Part shown: piece after piece, positions 32,942 to 43,930 of the stretch
Numbering within the stretch: the stretch's first letter is position 1
Layout of the letters: each line of letters opens with the position of its first letter
Assembly (NCBI GenBank): GCA_016179845.1
Contig: JACPCK010000039.1
Span: forward strand, 1 to 64,000
Reading direction: 5' to 3'
Length of the DNA stretch: 64,000 nt
Source: Chloroflexota bacterium
GTDB taxonomy: Bacteria > Chloroflexota > Dehalococcoidia > Lucifugimonadales > JACPCK01
Translations under genes and position numbers: made by a program
Notes under the pieces: generated by a model
Seen by the model: the letters and a program-made list of their open reading frames with translations, nothing else
Told to the model about the DNA's origin: nothing
Database searches by the model: none

Positions 32942-34786
32942 ATGTGCGGCATCATAGGCTACACGGGGAAACGCCCCGCTGGCCCGATTCTTATGGAAGG
33001 CCTTTCCAGGCTGGAGTACCGCGGCTACGATAGCGCAGGCATAGCCATCCTCACGCCCGAGGGCACCCTCGAGATCCGCAAGGCTCCTGGAAAGCTCGCG
33101 CGCCTAGCATCCGTCCTGGAAAATGGCTATCCTATGGGTTTCAGCGGCATTGGCCATACCCGGTGGGCCACCCACGGCGCTCCCACCGAGAGCAATGCCC
33201 ACCCCCACACGGACTGTAGTGGCCGAGTCACCATCGTCCATAACGGCATCATAGAGAACTTCATGGAGCTGAAGACACGGCTGCTAGAGGCGGGCCACAT
33301 TTTCCGGTCCCAGACGGACACGGAGGTAGTAGCCCATCTTCTGGAAGAGGACCTCTCCCGGGGGAACTCCCTGGTGGAGGCCCTGTGCCACACGGCCCGG
33401 CTAATAGAGGGGGCCAACGCTGTGGTGGCTATGAACGCAGGTGAGCCAGGCACTATAGCGGGCGTACGCCTGGGAAACGCGGGAGGGCTGGTAGCAGCGT
33501 ACGGGCGTGAGGAAGCCCTTCTGGCCAGCGACCTGCTCGCCGTTGTGGGGCACTCCAGAAGGATCACCTACCTGGCCCACGGCGAGGTTACCGTGCTGAC
33601 CCCTGAAGAAGTCTCCTTCTTAGACCTCTCGGGTAAGCCCTTGCACAAGGAGGCTCACACGGTGCAACTGGACCCCGTCTCCGTGGCCAAAGGGCCTTTC
33701 AAGCACTTCATGCTCAAGGAGATATGGGAACAGCCCGAAGCCGTCACCAACACCCTGCGAGGCCGGGTCAATTTTGAGACCAGTGAGGTTTACCTGGAAG
33801 ACTTCCCCCTAACGGACACGGAGCTGCAAGCCATCGACCAGGTCTTGTTCATAGGCATGGGTACCAGCTACCACGCTGCGCAGGTCGCCCGGCTCATGAT
33901 GGAGAAGCTGGCCCAAGTACCAGCCTACGCGGAGAACTCCTCCGAGTTCCGCTACCGCGACCCCATCCTGAACGAACGAACCCTTGTAGTTTCCATAGGC
34001 CAGTCCGGCGAGACGGCAGACACGCTCTCGGCCATGGAGGAAGCCCGCAAGAAGGGTGCCCGCCTGCTGACCATCTGCAACGTGGAAGGCAGCCAGGCCA
34101 CCCGCCTGGCAGAAGGGGTCGTCTTCATGCGGGCAGGCCCCGAAGTCTGTGTCTGTGCTACCAAGACCTTCACCTGCTCTCTGGCGGCGTCCTATGTCCT
34201 AGCTATCTATATGGCTGCCAGGCGTGGCGTCCTTCCCCCCACGCGCTCGGCAAACATCGTTCGGGAGCTGGCCTCCTTGCCGCAACTCCTGGGCCGGCTG
34301 CTGGCAGACTACAGGTCTGTAGAGACGGTGGCGGCGAGGCTGTTCAAGTATTCCAATTTCCTGTACCTGGCCAGGGGAATACACTATCCTCTGGCCCTGG
34401 AGGGCGCTCTGAAGCTCAAGGAGATCAGCTATATCCACGCGGAGGGCTGTCCCGCCGGAGAGATGAAGCATGGCCCGATAGCCCTGATCGACGAGAACAT
34501 GCCCGTCGTGACTATCGCTCCCAGAGACGGCCTCCGCGACAAGATGCTGAACAACATCTCTGAAATCAAGGCCAGGGGCGGCCTGATTCTGGCCCTGGGC
34601 ACCGAAGGCGACACGGAGCTCGCCTCCAAGGCCGACAGCACCCTCTACATGCCCGCTGCCTCCGAGCTGGTAACGCCTATGCTGGCAGCCATCCCCCTAC
34701 AGCTCCTGGCCTACTACATAGCCCTCCGGCGCGGCTGCGACATAGACCAGCCCCGCAATCTGGCAAAGTCCGTCACGGTGGAATAG
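32942..34786 (+). CDS. glmS: glutamine-fructose-6-phosphate aminotransferase (isomerizing)
   Basis: GlmS, 614 residues. The N-terminal Ntn amidotransferase begins MCGIIGYTG with catalytic Cys2, then GIGHTRWATHG. Two SIS isomerase domains follow (FIGMGTSYHAAQ, SIGQSGETADTLSA, EGALKLKEISYIHAEG), ending in the conserved DQPRNLAKSVTVE. It makes glucosamine-6-phosphate for cell-envelope amino sugars. It starts 7 bp after plsC. No glmS ribozyme is evident in that short gap. Confidence 0.96.
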   Translation: MCGIIGYTGKRPAGPILMEGLSRLEYRGYDSAGIAILTPEGTLEIRKAPGKLARLASVLENGYPMGFSGIGHTRWATHGAPTESNAHPHTDCSGRVTIVHNGIIENFMELKTRLLEAGHIFRSQTDTEVVAHLLEEDLSRGNSLVEALCHTARLIEGANAVVAMNAGEPGTIAGVRLGNAGGLVAAYGREEALLASDLLAVVGHSRRITYLAHGEVTVLTPEEVSFLDLSGKPLHKEAHTVQLDPVSVAKGPFKHFMLKEIWEQPEAVTNTLRGRVNFETSEVYLEDFPLTDTELQAIDQVLFIGMGTSYHAAQVARLMMEKLAQVPAYAENSSEFRYRDPILNERTLVVSIGQSGETADTLSAMEEARKKGARLLTICNVEGSQATRLAEGVVFMRAGPEVCVCATKTFTCSLAASYVLAIYMAARRGVLPPTRSANIVRELASLPQLLGRLLADYRSVETVAARLFKYSNFLYLARGIHYPLALEGALKLKEISYIHAEGCPAGEMKHGPIALIDENMPVVTIAPRDGLRDKMLNNISEIKARGGLILALGTEGDTELASKADSTLYMPAASELVTPMLAAIPLQLLAYYIALRRGCDIDQPRNLAKSVTVE

Positions 34787-34815
34787 ACCTCCAATCCAAG
34801 AAGGAAGGCACTCCA

Positions 34816-35043
34816 ATGCCGGAAGCGCCACCCAGGTTTGGAATATATCTCAATTCCAGTGAGCGGAAAGTAGTCCGCATCACCTCGCCATATTGGATCC
34901 CCCCGTCACCCGACTGGGTCTTCCTCACGGAAGAGGTCAACTCGCCGCTGGTGAAGATTCGCGGGCTCATAGCCGAAAAGCGACTCTGCCAGGAGCCCCA
35001 TCTAGTCCAGTGGGGCCAGATACCGGTGCAGGAGCAAGCCTAG
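34816..35043 (+). CDS. small hypothetical protein (75 aa)
   Basis: Starts MPEAPPRFGIYLNSSERK with AAGAAGGAAGG upstream of ATG 34816. It contains WIPPSPDWVFLTEEVN and ends in a polar tail. It lies 29 bp after glmS. No signal peptide, membrane segment or Cys cluster. I recognise no family, but the ribosome binding site and open frame support a real gene. Confidence 0.5.
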   Translation: MPEAPPRFGIYLNSSERKVVRITSPYWIPPSPDWVFLTEEVNSPLVKIRGLIAEKRLCQEPHLVQWGQIPVQEQA

Positions 35044-35114
35044 CCCTGTGGTGACGACTCGGGACAGGAGGACACACCGGTACCCAGTGGGCTGCGGTGG
35101 ATAAGGGGAAGGGC

Positions 35115-36388
35115 ATGGCCCAGAGGGTTTCCCACCCGGAGAAGACGCGGATGCTCTCGGCACTCAAGCACCGGGACTTCCGCAACTACTGGCTGGGGCT
35201 GGCCCCCTCCATTCTAGCCTACCAGATTGTCCTGATGGTGGCCCAGCCGTGGCTTGTCTACGAGCTCACGGGCTCGGCGCGAGACCTGGGGATCCTGGGA
35301 CTAGCCAGCGCGCTGCCCACCCTGGCGCTGAACCCGCTAGGCGGGTTGATAGCCGACAAGCTGGACCAGCGGCGGCTCCTCGCATTGGTCCAGACGGTTG
35401 CCGCCATCCTGTTCCTGGCTCAGGCCCTCCTCGTGGTGTTCCGCGTCGTGGAGGTGTGGCATATCTGGGCCATCTCCCTTGCTCTCAGCGCCGTCACCGC
35501 CTTTGACTTCCCCACCCGCATGACCCTTATGCCCCGCCTGGTCCCCAGAGGGGACATGACCAACGCAATAGCCCTCAACACCGCCGTGTGGCAGTCCAGC
35601 CGCATTGTGGGCCCTCCCATTGGTGGGTTCCTCATCGCCAAAGTGGGAGTCGCCTCCTGCTTCTACCTGGGAACGGCAGGCGCCCTGGCCTTCGTCGTTG
35701 CGATAGCCCTCCTGCGACGGGTCCCTGCCCCTACACCAACAGGTCCCCGTCGTAGCTGGACCGGGGAGATGGCGGAGGGCCTCTCCTACATCCGCGCCAG
35801 CGGCCTTATCCGAGGCCTGATGCTGCTCACCTTCTTTAACAGCTTCTTCGGCATGTCTTTCATTTTCCTGCTCCCCATCTACGCCAAGGACATCCTGAGG
35901 GCAGGGCCTGAGGGCCTGGGGATCCTCTACGCTGCCTCAGGGGCGGGCGCCCTGCTAAGCACTCTGGCCGTAGCTAATATGGGGAACCTGCGCCGACCGA
36001 GCACTGCCTTGGTTACCAGCGCAGTTGTCTCTGGCCTCCTCACCATCCTGTTCGCCTTCTCCGTCTGGTACGTCCCTTCCCTTCTCCTGATGTTCCTCAC
36101 AGGCGCTGCCTCCGCCGTGTACATGGTCATCACGATGAGCACCATCCAACTGGCGGTGGCAGACCACCTGAGGGGCCGGGTTATGGGCGTCTTCTCCTCT
36201 GTGTGGAGTATGATACCCCTGGGAGGGGCCCAGGCTGGCTTCGTAGCCAGTGCCATCAGCGCCCCCTTTGCCGTAGCGCTGGGCGGTGCTGCTGTAACCG
36301 TCTCAACCCTCGTAATAGCTGCCCGCAACCACAGCATCCGCTCTCTAGGGACGGCTCCCGGGGAAGCGTCCCTTGCAGACGAGAGGCC

Positions 36389-36392
<4 letters not shown>
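35115..36392 (+). CDS. MFS transporter (MFS_3/EntS-like)
   Basis: 425 residues with ~12 hydrophobic segments. It begins with [20 protein letters not shown] and has the MFS loop motif [14 protein letters not shown] between TM2 and TM3, plus [13 protein letters not shown] and [17 protein letters not shown] typical of MFS_3 exporters (EntS group). ATG 35115 has AGGGGAAGG upstream; GTG 35097 is also possible. Its substrate is unknown; efflux is likely. Its last 4 bases overlap the convergent gyrA 3' end. Confidence 0.87.
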
Positions 36393-38884
<2,492 letters not shown>

Positions 38885-38979
38885 GCTCGCCTCCTGTACT
38901 CTGGAGAGGCCTTTCCGTGGACTGGCATTGGTCCCGCTGGTAGCCTCTGGTCCTTGAATTTCTATCAAGCCTGAGAATA

Positions 38980-38985
38980 GTATAG
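38980..38985 (-). promoter_or_regulatory. possible gyrA -10 box
   Basis: Minus-strand TATACT lies ~95 nt upstream of ATG 38884. The -35 is not clear. An AT-rich tract covers 39001-39060. Confidence 0.4.
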
Positions 38986-38997
38986 CTAGGCCCTAGC

Positions 38998-39014
38998 TAG
39001 ATAGCTACTATCTA
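38998..39014. promoter_or_regulatory. perfect inverted repeat upstream of gyrA (operator candidate)
   Basis: TAGATAG (38998-39004), 3-bp centre, CTATCTA (39008-39014): a perfect 17-bp palindrome just upstream of the putative -10 box. Confidence 0.5.
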
Positions 39015-39066
39015 AAGGCAAATTTTAAGTAATTTTTAAGAAAAAAATTAGCCAGATGTGATGCTT

Positions 39067-40368
39067 CTAGGCCCGTGTTTCCCTGGCGCGGAGGAAAGCC
39101 CTGGGACGTGGAAGGCGGGCGTAGATGAGTGCTGATACCACCAGGGCCACGCCAAAGGGCACCAGGGCCTGGCCATAGCTTCCCGTCACGTCCCACACCC
39201 AGCCGGTGAATACAGGGGAGAAGGCGAGGCCCAGGCTTCCCACACCTACCATGATCCCCCGCAGGGTGGCGAAGTTGCGACGGCCAAAGTAGTCGCCCAG
39301 GAGAGAGGAGTTCAGGACACCCAGGTTATCGAAAAGGGCCAGCAGGATGATGAAGACGTAAAGATAGGGAGGCGCAGAGACCACCACCAGGGAGAGGAAG
39401 GCCAGGGCCCCCAAGAGCATGCCCGCGGAGATGAGGAGCCGCTTGTCCCACAGGTCTCCCAGCATACCCGAAATCAGGCTGGCGGGTATCACCAGAAGGC
39501 TCCACACACCTATGAGGTTGGCAGCAGCCTGCTGGCTCAGTCCCTTCCACACCAGGATGGGGACGAAGTGGACCAGCAGAGAGGAGTAGCCTGCCATGCG
39601 CAAGTTGGCGGCAAGGATGAGGAACCAGAACGCGGGGGTCCTCAGGGCCTCCCTCACGGTGATGTCATTGCCTTCATGAGGACTCTGCGCCCGGGAGGAG
39701 GTCTCTAAGCCGGCGGAGTCTTCTACGGGCCTTCTCCCATCGGGGAGGAGTCCCATGGACTCGGGGGAGTTGCGGACCATCAGAAAGGCCGGCACTGCTG
39801 AGGCCAGCACCAGGCCCCCGGCTACCTGGACGGCGGCACGCCAGCCGAAATGCAGGGTGATCCAAGAGAGGAGGGGGACGATCACGAAACCCACGGCACC
39901 CCAGGTGGCGTTGACTACGCCCATAGCCATTGTCCGCCGTCGCACGAACCAGAGATTGATGGCCGCGATAGCCGCAGGGAAAAATCCCATGTTGAACCCC
40001 ATGCCGATGACCAGCCCGTAGACCAGGAACAGGGACCAGAGGTTGTGAACGACGGTGCCCAAGAGGATCAGCCCCAGGCCTCCCAGGATGGACCCAAGGG
40101 TAAGAATATAGCGGACCCCCAGGCGGTCGATGGCCCAGCCGGTGAAGGGCCCCAGCATCCCCCCTTCCAGCCGGGAGGTGGAGTGAACCAGGGAGGTCAT
40201 GGCCCGGCTCAGCCCCAGCTCCTGGCTCAGAGGTAGAAAGAAAACAGAGAAGCCCAGAAGGTTTATGGAGCCCAGCCCAGCGATGAGGGAGCTCGCCGCC
40301 GTGACCCACCACCCGTAGAAAAGGCGCCGCGACCTCATGGTGACAGCCGAAGGCCTACGGTCCGCCAT
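39067..40368 (-). CDS. MFS transporter (OFA/MCT-like)
   Basis: 433 residues with 12 hydrophobic segments and a long cytoplasmic loop near the middle (~200-235). N-terminal YGWWVTAASSLIAGLG, GPFTGWAIDRLGVRYIL between TM2 and TM3, and GFFPAAIAAINLWFVRRRTMAMG are characteristic of monocarboxylate/oxalate-formate (OFA) antiporter-like members. It probably moves a small carboxylate. Start ATG 40368 has AGGTGGG upstream. It is 21 bp after the C26 amidotransferase gene and co-directional. Confidence 0.87.
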   Translation of the reverse strand: MADRRPSAVTMRSRRLFYGWWVTAASSLIAGLGSINLLGFSVFFLPLSQELGLSRAMTSLVHSTSRLEGGMLGPFTGWAIDRLGVRYILTLGSILGGLGLILLGTVVHNLWSLFLVYGLVIGMGFNMGFFPAAIAAINLWFVRRRTMAMGVVNATWGAVGFVIVPLLSWITLHFGWRAAVQVAGGLVLASAVPAFLMVRNSPESMGLLPDGRRPVEDSAGLETSSRAQSPHEGNDITVREALRTPAFWFLILAANLRMAGYSSLLVHFVPILVWKGLSQQAAANLIGVWSLLVIPASLISGMLGDLWDKRLLISAGMLLGALAFLSLVVVSAPPYLYVFIILLALFDNLGVLNSSLLGDYFGRRNFATLRGIMVGVGSLGLAFSPVFTGWVWDVTGSYGQALVPFGVALVVSALIYARLPRPRAFLRARETRA

Positions 40369-40389
40369 CTAGATCCCACCTGGACGGAG

Positions 40390-41091
40390 TCAAAAGGAGC
40401 TCTTCGCAAAGCTCTTCGCCTCCTGAACCAGGGCCAGGAACAGACGCTGGAAGTGGGGCGGCAGCTCCTTCTCCCGCTCCGGGTGCCACTGGACACCGAT
40501 GACGAACCTGTGGCTCGGGCTCTCCAGGGCCTCTACCAGGAAGTCCTCAGGGCTGTAGGCCGACGCCATAAGGCGGGGCGCCTTCTGGGCCTCCCGTACC
40601 GCCTGGTGGTGCCGGCTGTTGACCCGCACGTACCCGCCGGCACCCAGGACCGCCGTGAGGCGGCTGCCAGGGGCTATCCACACGTGATGTCGCACTGAGA
40701 CCCACTGGCTATCTCTCAGCTCCGCCTTGTGGCCCGGCACATGCTGGATAAGACTGCCGCCCAGGGCCACGTTAAGGACCTGCATCCCCCGGCATATGGC
40801 CAAAACTGGCAAATCCCACTCCAGCGCCTGCCTCAACACAGGGAACTCCAGCTCATCCCTTTCTTGCTCAACCTCCAGGTTGGCCTGGGGGTCCGGCAAC
40901 TGCGAGTACAAGGAGCTGCCCACGTCGGGGCCTCCTGAAAGAAGGAGCCCCTGGGCCTCGGAAAGCTCCGTCAGGGCTACAGGCCTGTCCTCGGGAAGGA
41001 GCAGCCGAGCCTCGCCGCCCTGTCGGAGGACGGCCTCTATGTAAGGTCGGGCCTCCTCAGCAGTAGACGCTGTGACAAGAATACGCGGCAC
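40390..41091 (-). CDS. class I glutamine amidotransferase-like hydrolase (peptidase C26, PuuD-like)
   Basis: 233 residues. Nucleophile C100 in VLAICRGMQVLNVALGG, oxyanion LLSGGPDVGSS, and the His/Glu pair in VIGVQWHPERE. Close to gamma-glutamyl-GABA hydrolase (PuuD). The frame stays open far upstream, but that part runs antisense to an MBL-fold gene. GTG 41091 is preferred because GAGGAGG sits 5 nt before it and homology begins there. It likely cleaves gamma-glutamyl bonds; the downstream MFS transporter may import a related substrate (inference). Confidence 0.85.
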   Translation of the reverse strand: MPRILVTASTAEEARPYIEAVLRQGGEARLLLPEDRPVALTELSEAQGLLLSGGPDVGSSLYSQLPDPQANLEVEQERDELEFPVLRQALEWDLPVLAICRGMQVLNVALGGSLIQHVPGHKAELRDSQWVSVRHHVWIAPGSRLTAVLGAGGYVRVNSRHHQAVREAQKAPRLMASAYSPEDFLVEALESPSHRFVIGVQWHPEREKELPPHFQRLFLALVQEAKSFAKSSF

Positions 41092-41246
41092 CTCATCCTC
41101 CTCACAGAGTTCCGCAATGGTAGCGTGTCGCCGCTCCAAGTTAACATTTATGTCTGTGTGAAGACAACTCGCCCCCGGTTTGGCCAAGGGAGCAAAGCGG
41201 AGAGCTACCGTGGGCGCCTCACCTTCATTTCCCCGACCCAGAGGGC

Positions 41247-41252
41247 TATAAT
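41247..41252 (+). promoter_or_regulatory. -10 box upstream of two MBL-fold genes
   Basis: Perfect TATAAT 34 nt before ATG 41287, which has its own GGAGGTG ribosome binding site. Confidence 0.5.
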
Positions 41253-41286
41253 CATGGCGGACTGGCCCTGTTATTGGAGGTGAAGC

Positions 41287-41970
41287 ATGGCAAGCAAAAC
41301 GACCATAGACGGGCTGGAGCTGACGCGCTACGTTCAGGCCAGCTTCAAGGTAAAGGGCGGAGGCCTGGTGGTCTTCGTAGACCCCCATCGCATCACCGAC
41401 AAGGAGGTTGGAGCGGAGAAGGCGGACATCATCCTCTCCACCCACCCCCACGGAGACCACATGGACCCGGCAGCCATGAAGGCCTGCGCCAAGGCTGACA
41501 CCATCATCGTCACCAACCCCGCCGTGGCCGCCCAGCTCCCGGCGGACGTCAAGAGCAAATGGAAGGTCGTGGCCATCAGGGCAGGTGAGTCCACCACCCA
41601 GAAGGGCGTCTTCATCAAGGCCGTGGCCGGCTACAACCAGTACCATCCCAAGGAGCAGGGATTCAACACCGGCTTCGTGTTCACCCTGGGCGGCAAGACC
41701 CTCTTCCACGGTGGCGACACGGGCAAGTGCCCGGAGATGGGCCAGATGGGAAAGGTGGACATCGCCCTGGTCCCCATCGGTGGCACCTATACGATGGATG
41801 AGAAGGAAGCGGCAGAGGCGGTCCGCGAGTGGATCAAGCCCAAGTGGGCCATTCCCATGCATTACGGCTACGCCACGGGAGGCGACCCCGAGAAGTTCAA
41901 GTCCCTGGTGGGCCCAGGCGTCACGGTCCAGGTCCTTGAGCCTGTGCTCAACATCAAGTGGGGCGGCTAG
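41287..41970 (+). CDS. UlaG/UPF0173-like MBL-fold hydrolase
   Basis: 227 residues. Metal motif STHPHGDHMDP (HxHxDH with an inserted Gly: H-P-H-G-D-H), then FHGGDTG and the terminal His in IPMHYGYATGG. This matches the UPF0173/UlaG branch, which includes L-ascorbate-6-phosphate lactonase and nucleic-acid-acting relatives. The exact substrate is unknown. Strong GGAGGTG before the start. It forms a transcription unit with a second MBL-fold gene 49 bp downstream. Confidence 0.9.
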   Translation: MASKTTIDGLELTRYVQASFKVKGGGLVVFVDPHRITDKEVGAEKADIILSTHPHGDHMDPAAMKACAKADTIIVTNPAVAAQLPADVKSKWKVVAIRAGESTTQKGVFIKAVAGYNQYHPKEQGFNTGFVFTLGGKTLFHGGDTGKCPEMGQMGKVDIALVPIGGTYTMDEKEAAEAVREWIKPKWAIPMHYGYATGGDPEKFKSLVGPGVTVQVLEPVLNIKWGG

Positions 41971-42019
41971 GCCCAGCTAACATATCGCGGTCCAATAGAT
42001 TCAACTGGAGGTGAGGCTC

Positions 42020-42664
42020 ATGGAGGCACATGCCAAGGGTGCGGTGCACGTCTACCGGGTTATATGCAGCCCCGAAAGGACTAACAACAACGCCTACATC
42101 GTGGTCTGCCCCAAGACCTCTGAGGCGGTGATCATTGATACCCCCCTGGAGCCCGAGAAGGTCGTGGCCGCGGCCAGGCCCTTCAAGGTAAAGGCCATCC
42201 TCATCACCCACCAGCACTGGGACCACCTGGAGGGCTTCAAGGTCGTCAAGGAGGCCATCGGAGCCCCCGCTTGGATACACCCCCTGGACGCCGAGGCCAT
42301 GCCCCAGCCGCCGGACCTGGACCTGAAGCCGGAAGGTGTGCTCAAGGTGGGCACCTTCCAGGTCAAGGCCATCCACGCGCCAGGCCACACGCCAGGGGCC
42401 ACCTGCTACCTGATAGACCGGTTTCTCTTCACCGGCGACACCCTTTTCCCCGGTGGCCCTGGCGCCACCCGCACCCCGGCAAACCTGAAGACCATCATCC
42501 AGAGCATCACCCAGCGCCTGCACGGGCTGGCCGACAACACCGTCGTCTACCCGGGCCACGGCGCCGAGACCACCATAGGCACGTCCAAGAAGGAGTACGC
42601 CGTCTTTGCCAGCAAGACCCACCCGCCCGACCTCTGCGGCGACGTCCTCTGGCTCAAGAGCTGA
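42020..42664 (+). CDS. MBL-fold hydrolase, glyoxalase II-like
   Basis: ~214 residues. Full metal set: THQHWDHLEG (HxHxDH), APGHTPG, FTGDTLF and VYPGHG. Overall like hydroxyacylglutathione hydrolase-type or persulfide-dioxygenase-type proteins without the glutathione-specific C-terminal domain. ATG 42020 has GGAGGTGAGG upstream (GTG 42011 is within that site). A thioester or lactone substrate is likely; not determinable further. Confidence 0.9.
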   Translation: MEAHAKGAVHVYRVICSPERTNNNAYIVVCPKTSEAVIIDTPLEPEKVVAAARPFKVKAILITHQHWDHLEGFKVVKEAIGAPAWIHPLDAEAMPQPPDLDLKPEGVLKVGTFQVKAIHAPGHTPGATCYLIDRFLFTGDTLFPGGPGATRTPANLKTIIQSITQRLHGLADNTVVYPGHGAETTIGTSKKEYAVFASKTHPPDLCGDVLWLKS

Positions 42665-42748
42665 GCGCCTCGAAAGACCCACGGCAAGGGCAGAGACGTT
42701 AGCGGCTCACGCCAAGTCTAAGGAGCCTCCAGGCGCCCAATAACTGTG

Positions 42749-42810
42749 GCTCACTCTTCGACAGGCCCAGAGTGAGCGGTTTCAGCCACGCTCATGGCAA
42801 GCCTGTCGAA
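42749..42810. repeat. overlapping inverted repeats able to form two alternative hairpins
   Basis: GCTCACTCT (42749-42757) pairs perfectly with AGAGTGAGC (42769-42777). TTCGACAGGC (42757-42766), lying in that loop, pairs perfectly with GCCTGTCGAA (42801-42810). Both cannot form fully at once. No T-tract is present. It sits between convergent genes. Confidence 0.7.
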
Positions 42811-42925
42811 CCTCGGGGCGGCCAATACCTGCAGGCTTTGCGGCAGCTATCCGGGCGGCTGAGTAGCCGGCAGCGTATCCAGGCTCCAAACACTGTCGGC
42901 GGATCCAACTGACCGTGACCACCGG

Positions 42926-43918
42926 TCACTCTTGGGGTTTTTGCTGGGGGGAAAGTAGAGGCTGCTCCACGATGTGATGAGGAGGCGGCTTAACGACATC
43001 AGCAAGAACTTGAGCCCTATCCCTGACTATACGTCGGGCCATTTGCTCAACGGTATGTGCAATCCACAGATAAGATTGACTACCTTCTTTGTAGTTAGCC
43101 TCGCCGCTGCCTTGTACCCGGCCTTGTGCTTGTAAGTCGTATACTTGCTGAAAGTGCTCCCGAGACCTGGGCTCATAGACCGCGAAAGTCTTGCCTCCGT
43201 ACTGGTTAATTATCGAGAAACAAGGGATATCGCTGGGACCATCGGCAACATAGATCATATTCTGAAATGGAACCCTTCGCTTATCGTATGGTACCGTGGC
43301 ATTCACGTCGATATCGAACTTGTTGCTCCCTTTGTTAATCTCGAAGATTGCTCTCGTTTTTGAGGTGTTGTCTATGACATAACCAATTTGGCTTATGACT
43401 TCATTGGCGAAAGTACCTTGAACCCCGGACAAATAGCCCCTAGGCGCTGGGGTCTCGATAAATTCACAGCCCCATATATCATCTACCAGGTCGCCGATGG
43501 CACTGCCTTTGATCATCCTCTTGAGGCCGGTGCTAACGATGTAGTGTTCAACATGTATCTCATGTTTGCTGAAGTCCGGCTTGTCTTGTATCTCCTTCTT
43601 AATGTTGCTGAAAAAGTCCGGCACACCTTCAAAGAAAGTCAACTTGGCACCGAGACTTTCCAGTTTCTGATTGTTCAGGTCCCTAAACACGCCTGCCTGG
43701 ACGTAAGTCAACATGTGGTTTAGGTACAGTGTGTCAGGTGACACGATAACACCACGGTTGCGATAAAAGCTGGGTAATTGTTTTACCTCTCTCCAAAACT
43801 CGCCAGGATCAACATCATAATGTTGGAAAAGAGGTTCCTGCATGTAGCCTGGGATTAGAGTGTTATCGAAGTCCCAGATTAGAGCTATCACGTTTTGAAG
43901 AAACAGAGAGTCAGCCAT
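42926..43918 (-). CDS. HAD-superfamily hydrolase downstream of the TIR-like gene
   Basis: 330 residues. Motif I IWDFDNTL has both Asp (D16, D18), so this is a phosphatase-type HAD. Motif II is YIVSTG (S129 or T130), and motif IV is YVADGPSDIP (D226, D230) in place of GDGxxD. A C-terminal ~90-residue polar tail (HHIVEQPLLSPQQKPQE end) follows the core. ATG 43918 has GGAGAGG upstream and lies 12 bp after the TIR-like gene, so they are one operon. Base composition is clearly more AT-rich than the surroundings (25 G/C of 60 in 43201-43260), suggesting transfer. Substrate unknown; nucleotides or sugar phosphates are possible. Confidence 0.85.
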   Translation of the reverse strand: MADSLFLQNVIALIWDFDNTLIPGYMQEPLFQHYDVDPGEFWREVKQLPSFYRNRGVIVSPDTLYLNHMLTYVQAGVFRDLNNQKLESLGAKLTFFEGVPDFFSNIKKEIQDKPDFSKHEIHVEHYIVSTGLKRMIKGSAIGDLVDDIWGCEFIETPAPRGYLSGVQGTFANEVISQIGYVIDNTSKTRAIFEINKGSNKFDIDVNATVPYDKRRVPFQNMIYVADGPSDIPCFSIINQYGGKTFAVYEPRSREHFQQVYDLQAQGRVQGSGEANYKEGSQSYLWIAHTVEQMARRIVRDRAQVLADVVKPPPHHIVEQPLLSPQQKPQE

Positions 43919-43930
43919 GATTCCTCTCCA

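Noticed and set aside
41092-41862. N-terminal extension of the C26 amidotransferase frame
   Set aside because: Antisense to the UlaG-like gene; a strong ribosome binding site and the family start support GTG 41091.
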